A stretch of DNA of 64,000 nt from Dokdonella sp. (GTDB taxonomy: Bacteria; Pseudomonadota; Gammaproteobacteria; Xanthomonadales; Rhodanobacteraceae), in the NCBI GenBank assembly GCA_016712865.1, contig JADJQH010000008.1:806001-870000 (forward strand), in the 5' to 3' direction. The notes under the pieces were generated by a model, which saw only the letters and a program-made list of their open reading frames with translations, ran no database searches and was not told the DNA's origin. Of this stretch, positions 1-6,897 are shown piece by piece (the stretch's first letter is position 1; every line of letters starts with the position of its first letter). A program made the translations under genes and the position numbers.

Positions 1-711
1 ATAACGGCTGCCCGGAACGGCAAGTTCGATCACCGAGAAGTTTTCGTCCAGCGGGGTGGAACTGACAAGTTGTGCACCCAGCGCGCTGAAATCTGCCTGC
101 AAGGCATGGGTATCGCGATGACGACTGACCAAGGCCATGGTCCGGCGCAGGGCAGGGGAGAGGTGCCGTTGGGTAGCCGGCAAGCGGAACTCGGTGGCGA
201 AGCTTCCACTCCAGCGTACTTCGGCGTGCGATGCCGCGCGTGCGAGCGCGGTCGCGTCGGACCAGACCACATAGGTGAACGGATGGATGTACTGCGCCGG
301 AACGACGCCGGCTGCGCGCATATGCAACAACCATTCCGGTTTGACCGGTCCCCAGAACTGGATCAGTTGCCAATCAGCTTGACCGCTTGCATTCGAGGTC
401 GGCGCTTGGGTTTGGACCGTATCCAGCAGCGGATCGAAGCGTTGGCCGCCGAGGTCAAGGACGAAGGGCGACTCGATGCGCGTTGTGCGGATGCCGGCAG
501 AGTGCAGCGCGGCTTCATTCACGGCAGCCGCAGCAATCCACTGGAACCGCCCGTAGTCGATGGTTTCGCCTGGCAGGGCGGTAATGCGGGAAAGGTCCGC
601 CCGCGAGGATTCGATACGCAGCCAGGCGCCTTCGCTTGCGCTGGCACAGTGACCGAAACCCGCGGCAAGCAATGCCACGCCAAGACCTGTGCGGAAAAAT
701 CTGCCATTCAT
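1..711 (-). CDS. N-terminal part of a secreted protein, possibly an S8-type protease (cut by window edge)
   Basis: An uninterrupted reading frame of 237 codons runs off the left edge, so only the N-terminus is visible. It begins MNGRFFRTGLGVALLAAGFG and continues to CASAS, a convincing Sec signal peptide with a likely cleavage near residue 25. The stretch WQLIQFWGPVKPEWLLHMRA around residues 115-135, followed by a VPAQYIHPFTYVVW segment, resembles the N-terminal region of many secreted subtilisin-like (S8) proteases of Lysobacterales and Myxococcota, where a similar 'IVQFxGPVxxEW' region precedes the catalytic domain. The catalytic domain, if any, lies outside the window, so the protease assignment is inference. 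I chose ATG at 711 because it starts the signal peptide; an ATG at 707 opens a different, short frame. No clear Shine-Dalgarno is seen. Confidence 0.6.
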   Translation of the reverse strand, partial: MNGRFFRTGLGVALLAAGFGHCASASEGAWLRIESSRADLSRITALPGETIDYGRFQWIAAAAVNEAALHSAGIRTTRIESPFVLDLGGQRFDPLLDTVQTQAPTSNASGQADWQLIQFWGPVKPEWLLHMRAAGVVPAQYIHPFTYVVWSDATALARAASHAEVRWSGSFATEFRLPATQRHLSPALRRTMALVSRHRDTHALQADFSALGAQLVSSTPLDENFSVIELAVPGSRY

Positions 712-807
712 GTGGGTGCCCCAGGGTCGAAACTGCGGATCGTAACGGTATTGGCATTCGCCGTCTGCCGACCAGAGGCGGATCCAACAGGTTGCGGAAA
801 TCCACCA

Positions 808-970
808 AGGGAAACTCTGGTCAGCCACAATTTTCGTCACCCCGGCATACGCCGGGGTCCATTTTGACCTTGATTCCATTGGAACAAGATCAAGATGGGT
901 TCCGGCTTGACCAGCCATTCGGCTGTTGTAAAGCGCCTCGCCGGAATGACGAACAAAATCAGGGTTTCCC
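808..970. repeat. Small palindromic repeat element, type A (copy 1)
   Basis: A block of about 160 bp begins with GGGAAACTCTGG and ends with AATCAGGGTTTCCC, so its ends are inverted. Inside is the hairpin ACCCCGGCATACGCCGGGGT at 840-860. Near-identical copies occur at about 6738-6897 and, in the opposite orientation, at 54178-54320. It does not encode a convincing protein. Confidence 0.8.
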
Positions 971-973
971 TAC

Positions 974-1084
974 GGAAACTCTGAACAAACACGGAACTCA
1001 TTCGTCGCGAGCAAACTCGCTCCCACAAAATCAAGCAATGGTGGGAGCGAGCTTGCTCGCGACAATACTTGTTCAGACCTTCCC
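974..1084. repeat. Small palindromic repeat element, type B (copy 1)
   Basis: The outer ends are GGAAACTCTGAACAA and TTGTTCAGACCTTCC, an imperfect inverted pair. Inside are two mirror-image REP-like arms, TCGCGAGCAAACTCGCTCCC and GGGAGCGAGCTTGCTCGCGA, separated by a CAAGCAATGG spacer. The arm resembles common Pseudomonas REP sequences. It is chained directly to the type A copy on its left through the junction TTTCCCTACGGAAAC. Confidence 0.8.
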
Positions 1085-1093
1085 CAGGAACTT

Positions 1094-1159
1094 TTAGAGC
1101 GGAGCTTGCTCCGCTCATTGCAGTATCCATCGGGGCAGCCGAGCAAGCTCGGCTCTACC
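1094..1159. repeat. REP type C pair between convergent genes
   Basis: A single pair of palindromes, GCGGAGCTTGCTCCGC and GCCGAGCAAGCTCGGC, lies inside an outer inverted pair TAGAGC/GCTCTA. The same module is tandemly amplified at 56690-57785 and around the RAYT gene at 33 kb. Confidence 0.85.
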
Positions 1160-1189
1160 CTTTTCGCTCCTCGCAGTCGACGTCGAGGG

Positions 1190-2842
1190 TCACTTGCGCT
1201 CGGCGGCACTCGCCTCGCGGATGCCGCGGAACTCGGAATCCTTGCCCCATTGCGGCCAGCCGCGTGAATTGGCGAGCTCGCTGCCCAATTGATAAAGCAT
1301 CGGCAGGTCGTGGACCATGCCGGCAAAGGTCCAGCTTTCCTCGAACTCGTCGGCCGGTTGGTGGTAACGCTTTTCCACATAGTCCTTTCCAGCGGCTTCC
1401 CCGGCGGCGATGCCGCCTTCAACCAGATCGTTGCCCGAGCCGTAGGAGAGCGCCGGGACGCCGCGCTTGGCAAAGCCGAAATGATCGGAGCGGAAGAAAT
1501 GTCCGGCTTCCGGATGCGGGTCGGTGACATAGGCCATGCCGTTGGCCTTGCCGATCGCGATCAGCGCATCAAGCAGGTCCGATTTGGCGCTGCCTGAAGT
1601 GGTGAAATTGCGCGCCACGCCAGTGGGGTCCAGTGCGTCGGTGTTGATCACCGCCACCGTGGTGGCCAGCGGGTACAGCGGCTTGGATGCGTAGTACTCC
1701 GAACCGAGCAGGCCCTTCTCCTCGGCAGTGACGGCGAGGAACACCACCGAGCGCTGTGGCTTCGGTGCATGCGCATAGGCGCGCGCCATCTCGATCAGTG
1801 CCGCGGTGCCGGTCGCGTTGTCCACGGCTCCGTTGTAGATGGTGTCGCCTTCGGCATCCGCCTGGCCCATGCCAAGATGATCCCAGTGTGCGCTGTAGAT
1901 CACCGTCTCGTCCGGGTACTTGCTGCCCTCGATGCGGCCGACGATATTCTGCGACGTGATCACCTCGGCATCCACGGCGTAGTCGGCGCTGAAGGATTCA
2001 TTCTTGAGCGCCACTGCCTTGAAGCCGCGCTGCTGGGCCTGTTTCTTGAGGGCGTCGAAATCAAGGCCGGCCTGCTTGAACAAATCCACCGCGAGGTCAC
2101 GCTGGATCCAGGCTTCGACCTGTGGATGCACGGATCTTGCGTCTTCGCGCACCACGTCGAACATGGTGTTGGTGTTGGAATTCTTCACCGTGGCCCAGCC
2201 GTAGGAGGCAGGGGCGGTTTCGTGCACGACAAGGAGTCCGGCTGCGCCCTGGCGAGCGGCTTCCTCGAACTTGTAGGTCCAGCGGCCGTAGTAGGTCATG
2301 GCCTTGCCACCGAAATCCCCCGTGCCGGTTTCAAAATCCGGATCGTTGATCAGGGCGATGGCGATCTTGCCCTTCATGTCCACGTCGGCGTAGTCGTTCC
2401 AGTTGCGCTCCGGCGCATTAACGCCGTAGCCGACGAACACCAGTGGGACCTTGTCGAGCTTGACCTGCTTCGATCCATCCATGGCAGCGCGTACGCTGAT
2501 CTGCTCGCCCTGGGTGAGTGCCATGGGTTTGCCGTCGATTGCGATTGAAAGCGATGGCGTGCCCTTGATGCTGGAGCGCAGCAGCGGCACGGCCTGGGTC
2601 CACAGGCGCTTGCCATCCTTGAGATCGCCGCCCGGACTCGCTCCGGCTTCCTTCAGCTTGGCCACCACGTAATCGATGGTTTTGGTTTCGCCGGCCGTTG
2701 CCGGTCCGCGACCTTCAAACGCATCCGAGGAAAGCGCTTTCACTTCCTCGGCAAGACGCTTGGCGTCGAAATGGGGGCCATCGTGGGCCACTGCCGCCAG
2801 CGGCAGGGCGAGCAACACGCAAGCAACGAGCAATCGTTTCAT
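1190..2842 (-). CDS. Secreted M28-family zinc metallopeptidase with PA domain
   Basis: The 550-residue protein is a predicted exported aminopeptidase of the M28 family, which removes N-terminal residues from peptides using two zinc ions. A signal peptide (MKRLLVACVLLALPLAAVA) sets the start at 2842; the open frame extends further upstream but without a signal. A PA-type insert spans roughly residues 130-250. The metal and catalytic residues are visible: His319 in SAHWDHLG, Asp341 in GAVDNATG, the Glu374-Glu375 pair in TAEEKGLLGS, Asp402 in NTDA, and His454 in RSDHFGF. Length is normal for the PA-containing M28 group. It is divergent from the S9 peptidase at 3018, so the pair may share a promoter region and a role in peptide use in the periplasm. 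Substrate specificity cannot be told. Confidence 0.93.
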   Translation of the reverse strand: MKRLLVACVLLALPLAAVAHDGPHFDAKRLAEEVKALSSDAFEGRGPATAGETKTIDYVVAKLKEAGASPGGDLKDGKRLWTQAVPLLRSSIKGTPSLSIAIDGKPMALTQGEQISVRAAMDGSKQVKLDKVPLVFVGYGVNAPERNWNDYADVDMKGKIAIALINDPDFETGTGDFGGKAMTYYGRWTYKFEEAARQGAAGLLVVHETAPASYGWATVKNSNTNTMFDVVREDARSVHPQVEAWIQRDLAVDLFKQAGLDFDALKKQAQQRGFKAVALKNESFSADYAVDAEVITSQNIVGRIEGSKYPDETVIYSAHWDHLGMGQADAEGDTIYNGAVDNATGTAALIEMARAYAHAPKPQRSVVFLAVTAEEKGLLGSEYYASKPLYPLATTVAVINTDALDPTGVARNFTTSGSAKSDLLDALIAIGKANGMAYVTDPHPEAGHFFRSDHFGFAKRGVPALSYGSGNDLVEGGIAAGEAAGKDYVEKRYHQPADEFEESWTFAGMVHDLPMLYQLGSELANSRGWPQWGKDSEFRGIREASAAERK

Positions 2843-3017
2843 TGGGGGGAGTCCTCGGTCCGGAGAGCCTTTTGATGGTAGCAGGGCAGGCTGCTTCGGC
2901 CTGCATGACTTTCGACCCGGTGCGACCTCGGGAAGCGACAACAATGCGACCCTTGCCGCTTTTCCTGCATGCCCGCCGGAATTAAGATCGATGGCTCGCA
3001 TCCGGGAATCACTTGCC

Positions 3018-5084
3018 ATGAGAAATTTGATCGCGCCACTGGTGTTGGGACTTGCTGGAACCGCTGCGGCTGCGCCGCATCCGTTCAATGTCATGGATCT
3101 GGTCATGCTGGACCGGGTTGGCGACCAGGTGTTGTCACCGGACGAGCGCACGGTTGCCGTGCAGCTGCGGCAAACCGACTATGAGGCCAACAAGGGCCGC
3201 ACCAGCATCTGGACCGTTCCCATGGCCGGCGGCAAGCCGACGCGCCTCACCGATGCTGCCATCAGTGCTTCCAGCCCGAGTTGGTCGGTGGATGGCAAGA
3301 GCGTCTATTTCCTTGCCAGTCGCGACGATGTGTCGCAGCTTTGGCGAGTGGATGCGGCCGGTGGTGAAGAACAATTGGTCGGCGGCTTTGCCCTCGATAT
3401 CGGCAACTACAAGCTGTCGCCCGATGGAAAGGCCGTGGCGTTCTCGGTGGAACTGTTCGTCGACTGCGCCGGCGATGCCGCACCCATTGCCTGCACGAAG
3501 CAGCGCCTCGATGCAATGGAAGCCGACAAGGCCAATGGCATGCTGTACACGGAAGGCTTCGTGCGTCACTGGGACAGTTGGATGGACGGACGCCGTTCGC
3601 AGTTGATGATTGCGGCGCTCGACGAGGATGGCACCCTGGGTGAACCGCGCCTGCTCAGCAAGGGCATCAACGGCGACATCCCCTCCAAGCCGTTTGGCGA
3701 TGCCAGTGAATATGCATTCTCGCCGGACGGGTCGACGATCTACTTCAGCGTACGCAACCTCAGCGCGGGTGAACCCTGGTCCACCAATTTCGACATCTAT
3801 GCGGTTCCGTCGGATGGATCAGCCGAGCCGAAAAACCTGACGGCATCCAACCCCGCCTGGGATGCCTATCCGCTGCCTTCGCGCGATGGCAAGACCCTCT
3901 ACTACCTGGCCATGGCGCGGCCCGGTATGGAGAGCGACCGTTTCGCGATCAAGGCCATGCACCTGGACACCGGCGAGACGCGTGAGGTCGCCGGTGACTG
4001 GGATCGTTCCGCCGGCCCGCTCAAGGAGTCGGTCGATGGCAAGACGCTGTACACCACCACCGACGACAACGGCCAGCATCCCTTGTTCGCGATCAGTGTT
4101 GCCAACGGGAAAGTGCAGCGCATCGTCAGCGGTGGCCAGGTCAGTGGGTTCGACGTGGGTGCCAAATCCTTGCTGGTCTCACGCAATGACCTGCGCCGTC
4201 CGGCCGATCTGTACCGCAGCGACCTGCGCGGCGGTGGACTGCGTCAGATCAGCCAGTTCAATGCCGCGCGCATGAAAGAAATACGCACCGGCGAGTACGA
4301 ATTCTTCACCTTCACCGGAGCCGAAGGCGCCACCGTGCAGGGCTATGTGGTGAAACCCGTGGGCTTCCGGTCCGGGCGCAGCTACCCGGTGGCCTTCATC
4401 ATCCACGGCGGCCCGGAAAATGCCATGGGCAATGATTTCCACTACCGCTGGAATCCGCAGACCTATGCCGGACAAGGCTTTGCGGTGGTCACCATCAACT
4501 TCCACGGCTCCACCGGCTACGGCCAGGCCTTCACCGATTCCATTGCCCAGGACTGGGGCGGCAAACCGCTGGAGGATCTGAAACTCGGTTGGGCCGCTGC
4601 GCTCAAGAAATATCCGTTCCTCGATGGCGAGCGCGCCTGCGCGTTGGGCGCGTCCTATGGCGGCTACATGATCAACTGGATCGCCGGCAACTGGAACGAG
4701 CCGTGGAAATGCCTGGTTTCCCACGACGGTGTATTCGACACGCGCGCCATGGGCTATGAGACCGAAGAGCTTTGGTTCACCGAGTGGGAAAACGGTGGCA
4801 CCGTTTACGACAACCCGCAGGCCTACGAAAAATTCAATCCGGTGAATTTCGTCAAGAACTGGAAGGTTCCCATGCTGATCGTGCAGGGTGACAAGGATTT
4901 CCGCATTCCGACCGTGCAGGGTCTGGCCGCATTCAATGCCGCGCAGCGGCGCGGCATCCCGAGTGAACTGCTGGTATTCCAGGATGAAAACCATTGGGTG
5001 CTGAAGCCGCACAACAGCGTGCAATGGCACAACACGGTGAATGCGTGGTTGCAGCGCTGGACGGCGTCCGACAAGGCCGAGTAA
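3018..5084 (+). CDS. Secreted S9-family peptidase (prolyl oligopeptidase/acylaminoacyl peptidase type)
   Basis: The 688-residue protein has an N-terminal signal (MRNLIAPLVLGLAGTAAAAP), a long beta-propeller-like region with repeated WD40/TolB-like LSPD and FSPDG strands, and a C-terminal alpha/beta hydrolase domain. The catalytic triad is readable: Ser546 in GASYGGY, Asp627 in GDKDFRIP, and His659 in ENHWV. This is the arrangement of S9C dipeptidyl and acylaminoacyl peptidases. ATG at 3018 was chosen because it opens the signal peptide; an in-frame ATG at 2991 adds only nine residues and cannot be excluded. It is divergent from the M28 peptidase, and both are likely to act on peptides in the periplasm. 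Confidence 0.93.
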   Translation: MRNLIAPLVLGLAGTAAAAPHPFNVMDLVMLDRVGDQVLSPDERTVAVQLRQTDYEANKGRTSIWTVPMAGGKPTRLTDAAISASSPSWSVDGKSVYFLASRDDVSQLWRVDAAGGEEQLVGGFALDIGNYKLSPDGKAVAFSVELFVDCAGDAAPIACTKQRLDAMEADKANGMLYTEGFVRHWDSWMDGRRSQLMIAALDEDGTLGEPRLLSKGINGDIPSKPFGDASEYAFSPDGSTIYFSVRNLSAGEPWSTNFDIYAVPSDGSAEPKNLTASNPAWDAYPLPSRDGKTLYYLAMARPGMESDRFAIKAMHLDTGETREVAGDWDRSAGPLKESVDGKTLYTTTDDNGQHPLFAISVANGKVQRIVSGGQVSGFDVGAKSLLVSRNDLRRPADLYRSDLRGGGLRQISQFNAARMKEIRTGEYEFFTFTGAEGATVQGYVVKPVGFRSGRSYPVAFIIHGGPENAMGNDFHYRWNPQTYAGQGFAVVTINFHGSTGYGQAFTDSIAQDWGGKPLEDLKLGWAAALKKYPFLDGERACALGASYGGYMINWIAGNWNEPWKCLVSHDGVFDTRAMGYETEELWFTEWENGGTVYDNPQAYEKFNPVNFVKNWKVPMLIVQGDKDFRIPTVQGLAAFNAAQRRGIPSELLVFQDENHWVLKPHNSVQWHNTVNAWLQRWTASDKAE

Positions 5085-5208
5085 TCCACAAGCATCAATC
5101 AGAAGCATGCTTTCGCAGGAGTGGTCGAGTGCTCGCCGAGGGTCAAAGGGACATTGCTGCCGCGACCCCGCGCGAGCATCATGCGCAGCACCGAACGAGG
5201 CCACCTCC

Positions 5209-6216
5209 ATGCTCGCAACCCGATCAACCACAGCCGATCCCGTCCCCATGGTGGCCAACTGCGTGGCCTACCACGTGGATGGCACGCGTATCGGCGATAT
5301 CTCGCTTGACGAGATCAGCGACGTGCTGGCCAAGCCGGATACCTTCGTCTGGGTTGGCCTGGTGGAGCCGGATGAAGACCTGCTTGAGAAGTTGCAGGAA
5401 GAATTCTGCCTGCACGACCTGGCCATCGAAGATGCACACAACGCGCACCAGCGGCCGAAGATCGAAGCCTACGGCGATTCGCTGTTCATCGTGGCGCAAA
5501 CCGCGCAAGTGGTTTCAGGGAGCATCGAGTTCGGCGAAACCCACATCTTCGTCGGCAAGCGTTATCTGGTCACCGTGCGCCACGGGGCATCGCTGTCGTA
5601 TGCGCCGGCGCGACGCAGCTGCGAGCAGTCGCCGGACATGCTCAGCTTCGGTTCGAGCTATGCGTTGTATTCGGTGCTCGACTTCATCGTCGACAATTTC
5701 ATGCCGATCGTGCGCAGCTTCAAGGAAGACCTGCAGGAGCTGGAGGAAGACATCTTCGAAGACACTTTCAAGCGCGAGACCATCCGCCGCTTGTACAACC
5801 TGAAGAAGGAACTGGTCACCCTGCGCCTGGCGATTGGCCCACTGCAGGACATCCTCAACCAACTCACCCGCATGTTCCCGGGTCTGATCCGCGATGAAGT
5901 GCGGCCCTACTTCCGCGATGTCTACGATCACGCTGCGCGCATCAATGAGTCCACGGACACCATGCGCGAAATGCTGACCGCGGCCCTCAGCGTCAACCTG
6001 TCACTGGTTACCGTCGCCCAGGGCGAAGTGGTCAAGCGCCTGGCCGGCTGGGCTGCACTGCTGGCTGCACCCACCTTGCTGACCAGCTGGTATGGCATGA
6101 ACTTCGCCCACATGCCGGAACTGGACAAGGCCTGGGGTTATCCCGCGATCATCGGATTCACGGCACTCGTGTGTGGCGGCTTGTTCTGGCTGTTGCGCAG
6201 GGCGAAGTGGCTCTAG
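5209..6216 (+). CDS. corA: CorA-family magnesium/cobalt transport protein
   Basis: The product has about 335 residues. It has the usual CorA layout: a soluble N-terminal domain, a long helical stalk (about residues 150-265, charged and rich in Glu/Lys/Leu), and two C-terminal membrane helices. The signature YGMNF lies at the end of the first helix, with the loop motif appearing as AHMPE rather than MPEL. The second helix ends with a basic tail RRAKWL, as in most CorA proteins. Start choice is uncertain: the frame is open upstream past the S9 stop, and ATG at 5209 was picked because the protein then begins just before conserved sequence; ATG 5248 is an alternative. It is co-directional with the S9 peptidase, 124 bp downstream, with no clear functional link. 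Confidence 0.88.
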   Translation: MLATRSTTADPVPMVANCVAYHVDGTRIGDISLDEISDVLAKPDTFVWVGLVEPDEDLLEKLQEEFCLHDLAIEDAHNAHQRPKIEAYGDSLFIVAQTAQVVSGSIEFGETHIFVGKRYLVTVRHGASLSYAPARRSCEQSPDMLSFGSSYALYSVLDFIVDNFMPIVRSFKEDLQELEEDIFEDTFKRETIRRLYNLKKELVTLRLAIGPLQDILNQLTRMFPGLIRDEVRPYFRDVYDHAARINESTDTMREMLTAALSVNLSLVTVAQGEVVKRLAGWAALLAAPTLLTSWYGMNFAHMPELDKAWGYPAIIGFTALVCGGLFWLLRRAKWL

Positions 6217-6378
6217 GAGCCTGCGCGGCAGAAGCCATCCGGCTGCAACGCCGCTGCCATCGATTGATTGGATCGATCGTCAGGATTGCATAGAGCCCGC
6301 TATGCGCACCCTCCGATTGATCCACTGAATCGCGTCAGCGTCGTTTCGCATCGAATTCATTCAGCCGCGCAGGCTCCT

Positions 6379-6467
6379 GGGGAAACTCTGACTTTGCTCG
6401 TCATCCCGGAATCGCGAAGCGATATCCGGACCTGCGCAGTCCGCCTTCGCGGGAACGACGAAAACAT
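6379..6467. repeat. Small palindromic element with the shared GGGAAACTCTGA terminus
   Basis: This block starts with GGGAAACTCTGACTTTG like type A, but its core differs: GTCATCCCGGAATCGCGAAG followed by a CGCGGGAACGACGAA arm. It joins directly to the type B array at 6468. It is downstream of corA and contains no gene. Confidence 0.65.
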
Positions 6468-6736
6468 AGGAAGGTCTGAACAAATATTGTCGCGAGCAAG
6501 CTCGCTCCCACCACTGCTTGATTTTGTGGCTCATCGTATTGTCGCGAGCAAGCTCGCTCCCACCACTGCTTGATTTTGTGGCTCATCGTATTGTCGCGAG
6601 CAAGCTCGCTCCCACCATTGCTTGATTTTGTGGCTCATCGTATTGTCGCGAGCAAGCTCGCTTCCACCATTGCTTGATCTTGTGGGAGCGAGCTTGCTCG
6701 CGACGAATGAGTTCCGTACTTGTTCAGAGTTTCCCC
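6468..6736. repeat. Type B element expanded by an exact 52-bp tandem repeat
   Basis: The left terminus AGGAAGGTCTGAACAA and the right terminus TTGTTCAGAGTTTCC match other type B copies. The left arm GTCGCGAGCAAGCTCGCTCC is present four times, starting at 6489, 6541, 6593 and 6645, an exact period of 52 bp, before a single closing arm at about 6682-6703. Ordinary type B copies have one left arm, so this is an internal expansion. Confidence 0.85.
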
Positions 6737-6737
6737 A

Positions 6738-6897
6738 AGGAAACCCTGATCAACCAAAATTTCGTCACCCCGGCATACGCCGGGGTCCATTTTGACCTTG
6801 ATTCCATTGGTCCAAGATCAAGATGGGTTCCGGCTTGACCAGCCATTCGGCTGTTGTAAAGCGCCTCGCCGGAGTGACGAACAAAATCAGAGTTTCC
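6738..6897. repeat. Type A element (copy 2), ending at the kinase stop codon
   Basis: It is nearly identical to the block at 808-970, including the ACCCCGGCATACGCCGGGGT hairpin. It ends GAGTTTCCCTA, and the complement of that CTA is the stop codon of the kinase gene on the minus strand. It is chained to the type B array on its left. Confidence 0.85.
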
